A stretch of DNA of 40,183 bases from Mesobacillus campisalis. Lineage in GTDB: Bacteria; Bacillota; Bacilli; Bacillales; Cytobacillaceae. The position numbers and the translations under genes were made by a program. The notes under the pieces were generated by a model that was not told the origin of the DNA, ran no database searches, and was given only the letters and a program-made list of their open reading frames with translations. Of this stretch, positions 23,121 to 32,194 are shown one piece after another (position 1 is the stretch's first letter; the number at the start of each line of letters is the position of its first letter). The DNA is taken from assembly GCF_000986785.1 (NCBI RefSeq), contig NZ_LAYY01000030.1, forward strand, positions 1 through 40,183, written 5' to 3'.

Positions 23121-23846
23121 ATGATCGATAAACAATTGCACATTCCACTCTATTATCAGTTGGCTCAATCTATCCAAAAACAGATCGACAGCGGGGATTT
23201 GAAGCCCGGAGAGTCTCTCCCCACTGAACGGGAATACTCCGAGAAACTAAATATAAGCCGGATGACCGTAAGACAAGCTTTAAATCAGCTTGTCAACAAT
23301 GGGTACTTATATCGGGTCCAGGGAAAAGGCACCTTTGTAGCGGAATGCAAAATTGAGAAACCGCTAACAGGCATCACCAGTTTTACCGAAGACATGATGG
23401 CCAGAGGTCTGGAACCGAGCAGCAAGCTGCTCCATTTCGAGCTGATCCCGGCCACACAGCATATCGCCAATCACCTGCAGATAAAGGAAAACAGCCCCGT
23501 CTATGAAGTCAAAAGGATCCGCTTGGCGGACGATGTTCCGATGGCGATCGAAATCAATTACATTTCCGCCAACCTTGTAAAAGGGCTGACTGAAAAGATC
23601 GTCAATCAGTCGATTTATGCCTATATGGAAGACCAGCTTAACTTAAGGATCGAGCAAGCCACCCAAACCATCGAATCTTCGCTCGCAGAGCCAAACGAAG
23701 CCCAACTCTTGCAAATTAGTGACGGAGCGCCTGTCATGAGGATCCAGCGCACCGCCTTTCTCCATGACGGCACACCAGCCGAATACGTCCTCTCCGCCTA
23801 CCGGGCCGACCGCTACAAATTCACCGTCCACATCCACCGAAAGTGA
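23121..23846 (+). CDS. nagR: GntR/HutC-family repressor of N-acetylglucosamine use
   Basis: 241 aa from the ATG at 23121, with GAGAAGG upstream. The N-terminal GntR winged helix (about 5-72) has SLPTEREYSEKLNISRMTVR and the wing YLYRVQGKGTFVAE. The C-terminal UTRA/HutC effector domain (about 90-238) binds GlcN-6-P or GlcNAc-6-P in this family. As in B. subtilis, it is the third gene of nagAB-nagR and should bind the two dre sites upstream of nagA, so the operon is autoregulated. Its stop codon forms the first bases of the dispersed repeat that follows. Confidence 0.92.
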   Translation: MIDKQLHIPLYYQLAQSIQKQIDSGDLKPGESLPTEREYSEKLNISRMTVRQALNQLVNNGYLYRVQGKGTFVAECKIEKPLTGITSFTEDMMARGLEPSSKLLHFELIPATQHIANHLQIKENSPVYEVKRIRLADDVPMAIEINYISANLVKGLTEKIVNQSIYAYMEDQLNLRIEQATQTIESSLAEPNEAQLLQISDGAPVMRIQRTAFLHDGTPAEYVLSAYRADRYKFTVHIHRK

Positions 23847-23904
23847 AGCATGGGGACGGTTCTCTGCATCAAAAAAGGATTGGCGGGGAACTTTACTTCC
23901 CTGC
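23844..23904 (+). repeat. Dispersed GGGGACGGTT repeat, copy 2, with a degenerate GGCGGGGAA hairpin
   Basis: TGAAGCATGGGGACGGTT starts on the nagR stop codon. About 20 bp later comes GGCGGGGAACTTTACTTCC then CTGC, the same hairpin as the terminator at 37670-37704 but with one mismatch and no T-run. Confidence 0.65.
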
Positions 23905-24007
23905 TATAAACCTTCTTTGGATTTTCTATCGCTTTCAGATTGCTTCAGATATAGCTTCAGGCGGATAAATCATCTCTCTGTGGACCTGTTTATGAAGGAA
24001 TATTGAT
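23905..24007. other. Gap after nagR
   Basis: No gene or strong structure seen. GCTTCAG occurs twice in close succession near 23940-23960. Confidence 0.4.
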
Positions 24008-24051
24008 TCTACCGGTATCAATCAATGTTATTGATATAGGTAGATTTTTTT
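24008..24051 (+). terminator. Terminator downstream of nagR
   Basis: TCTACC-GG-TATCAAT pairs with ATTGATA-TA-GGTAGA around a 7-nt loop, followed by eight T. It probably ends the nagABR operon. Confidence 0.85.
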
Positions 24052-24136
24052 TCAACATGGAGGTTTCCCCGGTTGATACTCTCTTTTATTTGTATAAAGG
24101 CATAAAAATATGTCCATAAAAATAAGGAGAATAGCC

Positions 24137-24202
24137 ATGCCTGCGCGTTTTTGTATGGTCATTGGCTTGTTAATAATTCGAACGGGGGAACTTTTATGGT
24201 AA
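24137..24202 (+). CDS. Possible 21-aa leader peptide overlapping the glycosyltransferase start
   Basis: ATG with AAGGAG 7 nt upstream opens a 21-codon frame (MPARFCMVIGLLIIRTGELLW) that stops at TAA 24200-24202, overlapping the ATG at 24196 of the glycosyltransferase gene. The leader has the better ribosome binding site, so translational coupling is plausible. No function is implied by the peptide itself. Confidence 0.3.
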   Translation: MPARFCMVIGLLIIRTGELLW

Positions 24203-25744
24203 ATGTATCCTGGATCTTTAAAACAATGAAGTTCAATAAAAATCGGACCTATCCATATAACGAAGACGGCTATTATGTGGTTGATAACAAATTGGAGAAT
24301 CGAGCCTCTAAATCCAAGGTATCCGTTGTCACGCCTGTCTATAATGCGGAAAAGTATTTAAGGAAGACGATCGACTCCGTTATCAACCAAACGATAGGAT
24401 TTGATCATATTGAGTATCTCCTCGTTGATGATTGTTCAACAGATTCTTCAAGGGATATTTTGCTGGAGTACTCTTCTAGATACGAGAACATCATTGCGGT
24501 CTTCCTGGAATGCAATACAGGAACACCCGGCCAGCCCCGAAACCTTGGAATTCAATTATCTTCCTCGGAATATATAACCTTTTTGGATGCAGACGATTGG
24601 CTTGAACCGAATGGGTTGGAAATATTGCATAATATTTTAGAGGAAACAGGTGATGATTATATCGTTGGAAAAACCATACAATTAAAATCAGACGGCGTCA
24701 AAATTGTTGGGGAGCATGAATCCTGTAAAGAGCGAAGAAATGTGTCCCCCTACTCGATCCCCCATATCTTTCAGCATTTGGGACCTCGAGCAAGGATGGT
24801 AAGAGCGAGAGATCATAAAGGATAATGGGATTGTTTTTCCCGAAATGAAGTTTGCTGAGGATAAACAGTTTTTTATGGACGTCTTAATTCATTGCAATAA
24901 AATTTCAACGACAAAAGCACCGGTTTATTATTTAAACCGCTTTGACGATAATAATGCTTCTTTAACCAAACAAACGAATATCATGGAAAAAACAGATAGT
25001 AATATAAAAGTGATTCATTATATTCTTCAAAAGAATTTGGAGCCAGAGAAAGAAAAAATGATCTTGAATCGATTATACGAGTTCGATTCGATAACACGGC
25101 TGTTTAATACAGGACATTTTCAAAAAACAAAGTTGAAGCCGCTTTATTACACTAAATTTAACGAGATCCTGAAAACCACAGACGGACTGCGCTATGATTT
25201 CTCGGAAAACTTCTTTAATCCGTTAAATAAAGTGGCCTATCAACTGTTTAAGGAAGGAAAAACGAAGCAGCTTGAAAAGCTATTTGAATGGGAAAAGAAA
25301 GAAAAGGTGAAGAAAGTCTTGATTAAGGACAACCTTCCTTACCATGTAGCCCCATTTCTTGAAGAACCATACCGCAACATTCGGGTACCCATGCTCGCCA
25401 TTTTCAAGGAGGATCACTTTTACAATAATAAATATTACCTTGATTTCATGGTTTACGGTGATTTTATCGATCAAATCACAGATGTAATCATCAGGGACCG
25501 GGAAGACGTAAATTTGGAATATTCCATTCCTGTTCAGGTCAATCGCAGCGGCCATGGACAGCTGGAAGTCGATCTCGAGCTATTAGATCAGCTTCCGTCC
25601 TCCAGCTACGCCATGTTTCTGCGCTATAATGACTACAACAAAATCAATATTAGAAAATTGAATGAAAATCAGATTGAATACCAAAAGCGTGATTTCATCT
25701 TTTACACCACCATCCATTCAAATGTTGGACTCAAAGTGAAATAA
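24196..25744 (+). pseudogene. Family-2 glycosyltransferase, broken by a 1-bp frameshift
   Basis: The first frame (24196-24825) has a GT-A fold start: VSVVTPVYNAEKYLRKTIDSV, DDCSTDSS, GTPGQPRNLGI and the DxD-like LDADDWL. It ends in a stop after VRARDHKG. Downstream sequence continues the family in another frame (IIKDNGIVFPEMKFAEDKQF...) to 25744. Dropping one G near 24807 (GCGAGAG to GCAGAG) restores one protein of about 516 aa reading VRAEIIKDNG. The C-terminal part (about 310-515) looks like an accessory domain as in teichoic-acid glycosyltransferases. Start ATG 24196 behind CGGGGGAA. Next to tag genes, it probably decorated wall teichoic acid. A sequencing error or phase variation is possible. 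Confidence 0.8.
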
Positions 25745-25755
25745 TTTCCCAACAA

Positions 25756-25792
25756 GGTGCTCCCTGCTTCAACAAAGGGAGCATCTTTTTTA
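25756..25792 (+). terminator. Terminator of the glycosyltransferase gene
   Basis: GGTGCTCCC pairs with GGGAGCATC, followed by a T-run. Confidence 0.8.
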
Positions 25793-25893
25793 TTACATTG
25801 GACAGCTATTCAAATATAATTTTCAGGAATGACTTGAAAGTCCCCTGCATAAAAAGTGAATATGTCTTTCTGTCGCCTCCCACCTCCTCTTTT

Positions 25894-25925
25894 GGATAAA
25901 AAAAACGCCCGATGCAGGGCGTTTT
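25894..25925 (-). terminator. Terminator of the TagF-like gene
   Basis: AAAACGCCC pairs with GGGCGTTTT around GATGCA. The run of A on the left makes it work for minus-strand transcription arriving from the TagF-like gene. Confidence 0.75.
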
Positions 25926-25996
25926 AGTTAAATAAAGCTATTCGGGATCACTCCAGCGCGGCTTGGGAGATCTTCTTTATAAGCAGGTCTTTATGC

Positions 25997-28129
25997 TTAG
26001 TTGGCTTTTTTTGCATTTGTAAAAATCTTTTCTACCACTTTACGCGTCGAGTCCCCGCACTCCAAATAACAAAACTTTTCATGAAAGGAATCGAAATAGG
26101 AAGATGACGGCAAGGCTTCTTCTTTCACGCTTTTAATGGTGTGAATCAGCTCTCCGGTTGTCCTGACCAGAGGGCCGGGAGCTTCCTGTTCAAAGTTGAA
26201 ATAAAAACCGCGAAGATGATCCCGATACTGCTCAATATCATATACGTAGAAAATCATTGGGCGCTTAAGGTTCCCATAATCAAAGAATACCGAAGAATAA
26301 TCGGTAACCAGGATATCGGCCATTAAATACAATTCCCGGATATCCTCATGGTTGGAGAAATCGTAGGCAAAGCCTTCGTAAGGCGTTAGATCGAGATTTT
26401 CAGAAACTAAATAATGCAGCCTAAAAAGAATAATATACTCCTCACCTAGCTGCTCCTTCATTGAATCAAGATCCATGTTCAGGTCAAAACGATACTTGCC
26501 TTTTCCATAAAACTGATTGTCCCGCCAGGTAGGTGCATATAAAATAATCTTTTTACCCACGGGGAGACCGTATTTCGAAATAAAGTCCCCCCTGGTTTCC
26601 TCATTATTGTGACGAAATATAAAATCATTCCTTGGATAGCCAGTTTCCAATACCTCATTCTCGAATTGAAAGGCTCTCCGGAAGATTTCGGTTGAATAAG
26701 CATTAGGGGAAATTAAATAATCCCATTTCTTAGCCTCTTTTATGAAATTGTTCTTGTAGTTTTCGGCCGTTGTTCCCGGCATATAAACTTCTTCCATATC
26801 GGCAGCCAGTCGTTTCAACGGGGTCCCGTGCCATGTCTGAAGGTAAATCGTATTTTTCGGTTTAGGGAGCCATGCAGGCATTCGGCTATTGGTTACCCAA
26901 TAGCGAGCCCGTGGCATGACAAACAGCCACTTAATGGAGAATCTGGGAATACAATTCACATTCTTATCCTTGAAATGGTGAAGATACTTTTTGTCCACGC
27001 TCCAATACATTTTGTAATCATAATTATTTTCCTTCAAGTACTCGCAAATGGCCCGTGGGTTATCACTGAACTGTTTGCCCAGAAAACTTTCAAACACAAC
27101 GATTTTTCTACTGCCAGGCAATAACCCAATCAAATAAAAAGCCATTTTGTAAAGGTCTTTAACAGTTGAGTGCCTTTTAACAAAGACGAGTTTTTCCTTC
27201 ACTTTTGTTTTTATGTGATTTTTAAAATCATAATTCTCAATTTTAATATGTATTTCCCTTGCTTTTTGTGTTCTCCCAATGGATATGATTTTCTTGTTTC
27301 CATTTACTTTTTTGATTAGAGATTTTTTAGAGAAATTAGGGACCTTCATTGTAATGGCAGATGTCTTGGTTGTTACTTTCCTATTGTTTTCAAAATAGGA
27401 GATTTCGATATGTGCCTTAAATGCGCATGGTTCACTTTGATTAGACAGGAGAGCTTTTGCCGGTACGACAGCCTCATAGCCGATTGGAATGAAATTTGAA
27501 TCTCCCCTTCTATATTCTTTCGATAAGTCCGTACGGTCAACGACTTTCAAAGGAACTTTGAAGACATATTCTTCATCTTTTGTTGAAAAAACCAAAGATT
27601 TCTGTATATCAGATGGCTGGGAGTGCTTAAACCATATTGGATGAATGACATAACCTTTTATCCTAATATGGTCTTTATCGATAATGTCAATTTGTTCCAC
27701 CTTCGTGACGAAACAGGGCGATTGCGATTTAAATGAAATATTTCCTTTGTTTGTGGTAAATGGCGCCAGCATTTTATCATCGTTGTGATAGAACAGAAGC
27801 TCTACTTCAAATAGGTTGCTGCTCAATCGTATCCTGTTAACAGAATCGTTTTGGCTGAACGTTAAATAAACATCCCAGTCCTTTCCGTCATCCAACAGCT
27901 GCTGCAAATCTGTTTCCATTAAACAAGCTTGAAGAGTGCTCGCATTTTGCCTTACAACAGTCAAGGGATACTCTTTCTTTTTTGCTGTATATCGTTCCAC
28001 CAATAATAAAGTCAGTTTCGGATCAGCCAAGGCCCAACGGGGAACCCCAAGCTCAATGTAAAAACAATTACCCTCCATGTAGATGGATTGGATAAGACAA
28101 TTTTTACCTGTTAATTTTTTTCGTATCAA
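25997..28129 (-). CDS. CDP-glycerol:polyglycerophosphate glycerophosphotransferase, TagF-like
   Basis: A 710-aa protein, close to TagF/TarL lengths. The N-terminal half (about 1-310) is beta-rich without a known catalytic motif. The C-terminal glycerophosphotransferase domain (about 335-705) has FESFLGKQFSDNPRAIC, YLQTWHGTPLKRL with the catalytic histidine, TGYPRNDF and VTDYSSVFFDYGNLKRP that binds CDP-glycerol. It would extend the glycerol-phosphate (or ribitol-phosphate) chain of wall teichoic acid at the inner membrane face. TTG start with AGGGG about 9 nt upstream. It is divergent from tagD-tagB-tagG-tagH, which supply its substrate and export its product. Polymerase versus priming role is not certain. 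Confidence 0.85.
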   Translation of the reverse strand: MIRKKLTGKNCLIQSIYMEGNCFYIELGVPRWALADPKLTLLLVERYTAKKKEYPLTVVRQNASTLQACLMETDLQQLLDDGKDWDVYLTFSQNDSVNRIRLSSNLFEVELLFYHNDDKMLAPFTTNKGNISFKSQSPCFVTKVEQIDIIDKDHIRIKGYVIHPIWFKHSQPSDIQKSLVFSTKDEEYVFKVPLKVVDRTDLSKEYRRGDSNFIPIGYEAVVPAKALLSNQSEPCAFKAHIEISYFENNRKVTTKTSAITMKVPNFSKKSLIKKVNGNKKIISIGRTQKAREIHIKIENYDFKNHIKTKVKEKLVFVKRHSTVKDLYKMAFYLIGLLPGSRKIVVFESFLGKQFSDNPRAICEYLKENNYDYKMYWSVDKKYLHHFKDKNVNCIPRFSIKWLFVMPRARYWVTNSRMPAWLPKPKNTIYLQTWHGTPLKRLAADMEEVYMPGTTAENYKNNFIKEAKKWDYLISPNAYSTEIFRRAFQFENEVLETGYPRNDFIFRHNNEETRGDFISKYGLPVGKKIILYAPTWRDNQFYGKGKYRFDLNMDLDSMKEQLGEEYIILFRLHYLVSENLDLTPYEGFAYDFSNHEDIRELYLMADILVTDYSSVFFDYGNLKRPMIFYVYDIEQYRDHLRGFYFNFEQEAPGPLVRTTGELIHTIKSVKEEALPSSSYFDSFHEKFCYLECGDSTRKVVEKIFTNAKKAN

Positions 28130-28400
28130 AACAGATTTCCCCTATCCTAACAAGTTTTCTGTTTATCAGTATTTACCGGCTCTATAAATATATACACATG
28201 GTGTTTTTTTTATCGAATCATCCTTGCTAAGCGTAATGCTGCTGACTGTGTTTTTACAGCCGGCAAATACACTCTTATCTCCCAGTATTATCTTTCTTCG
28301 ATAAATTTTTTTGCCTTGCCAAGAATAGAAACAGAAATATATCCCTACCATAATTACTGCGTGAAATGATTCCTTTACCACTAAAAGGAGGAGTGTCCCA

Positions 28401-28805
28401 ATGAAAAAGGTACTAACGTATGGCACTTTTGATTTGCTCCATTTTGGGCACATAAATTTGCTAAAGCGTGCAAAAGCATTAGGGGATTATTTAATCGTTG
28501 GCCTCTCTACCGATGAATTTAATGAAGGGAAAAATAAAAGGGCCTATCATAGCTTTGAAGATAGAAAAATGATATTGGAATCCATACGCTATGTTGATAA
28601 GGTGATTCCGGAAAGCAACTGGAACCAAAAAATTGAGGATGTATGTAAATATCAGGTTGATATTTTTGTCATGGGGGACGATTGGAAAGGACGATTCGAT
28701 TTTTTAAAGGATTACTGTAAAGTAGTGTACCTGCCAAGGACAATTGGGATCTCCACGTCGGGAATTAAAGATGATTTGAATGGAAGAAAATGGCTAGGGA
28801 GTTAG
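28401..28805 (+). CDS. tagD: Glycerol-3-phosphate cytidylyltransferase
   Basis: A 134-aa nucleotidyltransferase of the TagD/GCT family. The first motif TYGTFDLLHFGHINLLKRA carries HxGH (about residues 15-18). The CTP-contacting RTIGISTS motif lies near the C terminus. It makes CDP-glycerol from CTP and glycerol-3-P, the donor for TagB and TagF. ATG start with AAGGAGGAG upstream. Its end overlaps the TagB start by 16 bp, giving the operon order tagD-tagB-tagG-tagH. Confidence 0.93.
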   Translation: MKKVLTYGTFDLLHFGHINLLKRAKALGDYLIVGLSTDEFNEGKNKRAYHSFEDRKMILESIRYVDKVIPESNWNQKIEDVCKYQVDIFVMGDDWKGRFDFLKDYCKVVYLPRTIGISTSGIKDDLNGRKWLGS

Positions 28806-29986
28806 GTGTTTTTCTCTTCCTCTTCTTCTTTAAGTGGGTGTTTTTTCTTTTCAACTTATTCCCACTAAAGGAAAAGACAACCTTTGTGGTGAGCTTTGGG
28901 GATAACAGTAAATATGTATTTGACGAAATGCGGCGGCGAAGCATCCAGGTGCGAGTGGTGGTCCTTTGTAACAAGAAGAATATTAGCTTATTCAAGGATT
29001 ATTTAGATATTGTTCTTATTCCTTATGGTAGATATAATATATGGCATTGGTTTTCATCTATCTATCATTTGGCAACGTCCCGCTATATTATGATCGATAA
29101 TTATTATGGCTTTCTTGCGGCAGTGGATTTCAAAAAAGAGGTCGAATGTATTCAATTATGGCATGCTTCCGGCGCATTGAAGAAGTTTGGTCTTGAGGAT
29201 GAATCGATAAAATCAAGGAGTCCTAAAGCCATAAAGCGTTTTTTACAGGTTTACAGCAAATTCCATAAAGTAGTAGTTGGTTCGGATGTTATGGCTGCTA
29301 TTTTTATTAAGTCCTTCAATCTTAAGAAAGATCAAATCTTAACAACCGGTGTTCCGAGGACCGATTTCTTTTTTAACGAAGAGGCTGTGGAAAAGGCGAG
29401 AAAGACACTAACCCTTCGGCATCCCGGCCTAAAAAATAAAAAAGTGATCCTGTATGCTCCTACTTACCGCGATGATCAATTGGATCATTTTATTCCTCAA
29501 CTTGATATTGGAAAAATGGCTGAAAAGTTCGCGGAGGATTATGTATTATTTTTGCGGTTGCATCCCAGCATTCTAAATACAATGGTTCTTTCTAATCAAT
29601 ATCCCGATTTCGTTGTTGATGTTTCTTCCAGCCAATACGATATTAATGAACTTCTGGTGATAGGAGATTATTTAATTACGGATTATTCATCCATTTCATT
29701 TGAATACTCGCTTTTGCAAAAGCCGATTATCTTTTTTACATACGATTTGGAAAAGTATAAACAGACGAGAGGGGTTTTGGAACGATTCGATCACAATATT
29801 CCAGGCCCCATCGTGCGCGATACCGATTCCATTATTGATTTAATTGAAACCAACTCTTTCGACTTTGAGGCAATCCATTCCTACGCGGAGACATGGAATA
29901 AATATTCCAAAGGCCATTCCAGCTATAACCTGGTAAAATACATGTTTCCCGAACACAGGGCAAATTCCAGTGAAACTCATGCCTGA
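28790..29986 (+). CDS. tagB: Teichoic acid glycerol-phosphate primase
   Basis: A 398-aa member of the CDP-glycerol glycerophosphotransferase family with an N-terminal membrane-associating helix (about 5-27). CIQLWHASGALKKFGLED (about residues 116-133), TGVPRTDFFF, YAPTYRD and ITDYSSISFEYSLLQKP match the TagB layout, and the length is near the usual 380 aa. It adds the first glycerol-phosphate to the ManNAc-GlcNAc-lipid linker. ATG start with GGAAG upstream, 16 bp inside tagD. A hairpin (29973-30015) overlaps its stop codon. Confidence 0.9.
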   Translation: MARELGVFLFLFFFKWVFFLFNLFPLKEKTTFVVSFGDNSKYVFDEMRRRSIQVRVVVLCNKKNISLFKDYLDIVLIPYGRYNIWHWFSSIYHLATSRYIMIDNYYGFLAAVDFKKEVECIQLWHASGALKKFGLEDESIKSRSPKAIKRFLQVYSKFHKVVVGSDVMAAIFIKSFNLKKDQILTTGVPRTDFFFNEEAVEKARKTLTLRHPGLKNKKVILYAPTYRDDQLDHFIPQLDIGKMAEKFAEDYVLFLRLHPSILNTMVLSNQYPDFVVDVSSSQYDINELLVIGDYLITDYSSISFEYSLLQKPIIFFTYDLEKYKQTRGVLERFDHNIPGPIVRDTDSIIDLIETNSFDFEAIHSYAETWNKYSKGHSSYNLVKYMFPEHRANSSETHA

Positions 29987-30025
29987 AGATAAGCAAACTC
30001 CCGAAGCATGAGTTTTATATTCCGT
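29973..30025 (+). terminator. Possible attenuator between tagB and tagG
   Basis: AAACTCATGC, inside the last tagB codons, pairs with GCATGAGTTT (30006-30015); TTATATTCCG and a T-run follow. The loop is long (23 nt), so termination is probably partial. Confidence 0.45.
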
Positions 30026-30088
30026 TTTTTTGGAAAAACTGGGTACCGTACAGGTCCGTAACCGTTGATAGGAAGGATTTTCTTAATT

Positions 30089-30919
30089 ATGAAGTCACTT
30101 ATTACTATTATAAGGGAGCAAATTTCTTCCTTCTATTTGATTCTAAGGCTCTCTGCCTTCGAAATAAAAAGTGCCAATAATAATAATTATTTGGGAAGGC
30201 TTTGGGAACTGTTAAATCCACTTATTCAGCTGTCCATTTACTGGCTTGTATTCGGAATCGGCGTCCGGGGCGGCCAAAGTATTACCATGGAGAACGGCGC
30301 CCATGTTCCGTTTTTTATCTGGATGGTTACAGGGATGATTGTATGGTTCTTTGTCAATCCTGCGATTTCAAAGTCCACGAGATCCATCTATTCGAGACTC
30401 CAATTAATCTCAAAAATGAGTTTTCCCATGAGTGCCATTCCGTCCTTTGTGATTATGGCCCATTTCTATACCCATTTAATGCTCGTTGCTGTTGTCATGG
30501 TTTTTCTGCAATTTACCGACTTTAAGCTATCGGTCTACTATCTCCAGCTTCCTTATTTTATGCTGGGAACATTAATCTTCCTGTTGGCTTTAGGACTGAT
30601 TACATCCACTCTTTCGACCATGATTCGCGATGTGCAGCAGATTGTTCAGTCGGTGTTAAGGATGATGCTCTATTTAACACCGCTCATTTGGCATACAGAT
30701 AAATTTGAGGTGAAGGGAATGGATCTCACCTTTCTTTTAAAGCTCAATCCACTCTATTACCTTGTAGAAGGATACCGGGCATCACTGCTTGGTACCACTT
30801 GGTATTTTGTTAAATATGGCCAGTATACGCTTTATTTTTGGGCTTTGCTTTTTATGATGCTGGCCCTCGGATCTGCCTTGCATTTAAAATTTAGAAATCG
30901 ATTTGTCGATTATCTATAA
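30089..30919 (+). CDS. tagG: Teichoic acid ABC exporter, permease
   Basis: 276 aa from the ATG at 30089, chosen because the protein then begins MKSLITIIREQ like TagG; AGGAAGG lies about 11 nt upstream and an upstream TTG (30065) remains possible. It is an ABC-2 type permease with about six membrane segments and the N-terminal SANNNNYLGRLWELLNPL motif of polysaccharide exporters. With TagH it flips completed wall teichoic acid across the membrane. The length is as in B. subtilis. The TagH gene starts 2-14 bp after it. Confidence 0.92.
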   Translation: MKSLITIIREQISSFYLILRLSAFEIKSANNNNYLGRLWELLNPLIQLSIYWLVFGIGVRGGQSITMENGAHVPFFIWMVTGMIVWFFVNPAISKSTRSIYSRLQLISKMSFPMSAIPSFVIMAHFYTHLMLVAVVMVFLQFTDFKLSVYYLQLPYFMLGTLIFLLALGLITSTLSTMIRDVQQIVQSVLRMMLYLTPLIWHTDKFEVKGMDLTFLLKLNPLYYLVEGYRASLLGTTWYFVKYGQYTLYFWALLFMMLALGSALHLKFRNRFVDYL

Positions 30920-30933
30920 GGATGAGTGTTTCC

Positions 30934-31740
30934 ATGAGTGAAACAGTTGTGGTGAAAAATGTGTTCAAAAAATACAAAATGCATAAATCTTCCAAAGAAA
31001 AGTTTTTGGATATAGTTTTACCAAGGGGCTACGGTGAGGATTTTTATGCCCTCCAGGATATTTCGTTTACTGCCAATCGAGGGGACGTCATTGGCCTTGT
31101 TGGCGTGAATGGTTCAGGGAAATCTACCCTTACGAACATTATAGGCAATGTGATCCCTCCCACCTCTGGCAGCGTTAAAACCATTGGACAGACTTCGATC
31201 ATCGCCATATCCTCGGGACTGAATAATCAATTAACTGGAAGGGAAAACATTGAATTAAAGTGTTTGATGCTTGGCTTCAAGAAAAGAGAGATTCTCGAGC
31301 TGGAAGGCAACATTATAGATTTTGCGGATATTGGAAAGTTTATTGACCAACCTGTAAAGAAGTATTCCAGCGGAATGAAATCCCGTCTTGGCTTTGCCAT
31401 CTCCGTGACCATTGACCCGGATATTCTCGTTATTGATGAAGCCCTTTCCGTAGGAGACCAGGTCTTCGGGCAGAAATCCAAAAACAAAATGTTTGAGTTT
31501 AAAGACAAAGGCAAAACCATTTTCTTTGTCAGCCATTCGATGGGCCAAATTAAAGAGTTTTGTGACAAAGCCATTTGGCTGGAGTACGGTGAAATAAAAG
31601 CCTTTGGATCTGCAAAAGAAGTAGTACCGGAATATGAGAAGTTTTTAAAGCAATATAAGGCGATGACAAAAGAAGAACAGCAAACATTCCGTGAAGAAGT
31701 AATCAGGAAGCAAAGCGGCTTTGCCGCTTTGAAAGAATGA
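30934..31740 (+). CDS. tagH: Teichoic acid ABC exporter, ATP-binding subunit (short form)
   Basis: 268 aa from the ATG at 30934 (AAGGATGAG upstream); the in-frame ATG at 30922 has little room for a ribosome binding site. Walker A is GVNGSGKST, the signature is YSSGMKSRLGFA and Walker B is DILVIDEALSVGD, typical of the polysaccharide-export ATPases. B. subtilis TagH is about 527 aa with a C-terminal extension; that extension is missing, as in S. aureus TarH. The gene ends in its own terminator. Confidence 0.92.
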   Translation: MSETVVVKNVFKKYKMHKSSKEKFLDIVLPRGYGEDFYALQDISFTANRGDVIGLVGVNGSGKSTLTNIIGNVIPPTSGSVKTIGQTSIIAISSGLNNQLTGRENIELKCLMLGFKKREILELEGNIIDFADIGKFIDQPVKKYSSGMKSRLGFAISVTIDPDILVIDEALSVGDQVFGQKSKNKMFEFKDKGKTIFFVSHSMGQIKEFCDKAIWLEYGEIKAFGSAKEVVPEYEKFLKQYKAMTKEEQQTFREEVIRKQSGFAALKE

Positions 31741-31780
31741 TTTTTACTTGTGTACAGGCACAAGACGAAACAAAGCAGAA

Positions 31781-31818
31781 AAATCTATCCCTACCAGAAT
31801 CCCCGGGATAGATTTTTT
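31781..31818 (+). terminator. Terminator of the tag operon
   Basis: AAATCTATCCC pairs with GGGATAGATTT, followed by a T-run. Confidence 0.9.
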
Positions 31819-31901
31819 CTTTGTCTGATAAGAATTCTGTCACATTCACACTTCCCGTTTGGCACAAAAGGCACGGCATGCAGGCTCCAGCCGCACAATG
31901 A

Positions 31902-31932
31902 AAAAGACCGCCAATATATGAACGGTCTTTCT
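31902..31932 (-). terminator. Terminator of the DUF2187 gene (bidirectional form)
   Basis: AAAAGACCG pairs with CGGTCTTT around a 12-nt loop, flanked by A on the left. It lies about 50 bp past the stop of the minus-strand gene at 31982. Confidence 0.7.
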
Positions 31933-31981
31933 TGGGTACTATTAAAGGTTCAAGAGTCCAGCCTAGACTTATCTGTCATGG

Positions 31982-32194
31982 TTATACATTATGACTAATA
32001 ACATCATAATTATCATGCCTTACAACTGTACTTACCGTCTCGTAATTCAGATGCATGGCTGCTTGTTCGGAGATGTGAACCAATACGCTATTATCCCTTA
32101 CCAAAAACACAGTCCCGCTCCAATTATTGTTTTTCCTTTTAAAAAGAATCGTGTCTCCCACTTTAGCTTTTCTGATTTTAATCCCATTTTTCAT
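31982..32194 (-). CDS. DUF2187 family small protein (YkvS-like)
   Basis: 70 aa from the ATG at 32194, with GGAGG 7 nt upstream; the longer frame starts inside the ribosome binding site. The SH3-like beta fold of DUF2187 is suggested by VGDTILFKRKNNNWSGTVF, then SVLVHIS and the C-terminal TVVRHDNYDVI. The family is common in Bacillaceae and has no known function. It is monocistronic. Confidence 0.75.
   Translation of the reverse strand: MKNGIKIRKAKVGDTILFKRKNNNWSGTVFLVRDNSVLVHISEQAAMHLNYETVSTVVRHDNYDVISHNV

Noticed and set aside
23881-24007. Small plus-strand frame continuing after nagR
   Set aside because: No start with a ribosome binding site; it covers the repeat and the hairpin remnant.
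28166-28453. 95-aa minus-strand open frame upstream of and overlapping tagD
   Set aside because: It overlaps the tagD start and ribosome binding site in antisense, lacks its own Shine-Dalgarno site and has no recognisable domain. Probably chance.
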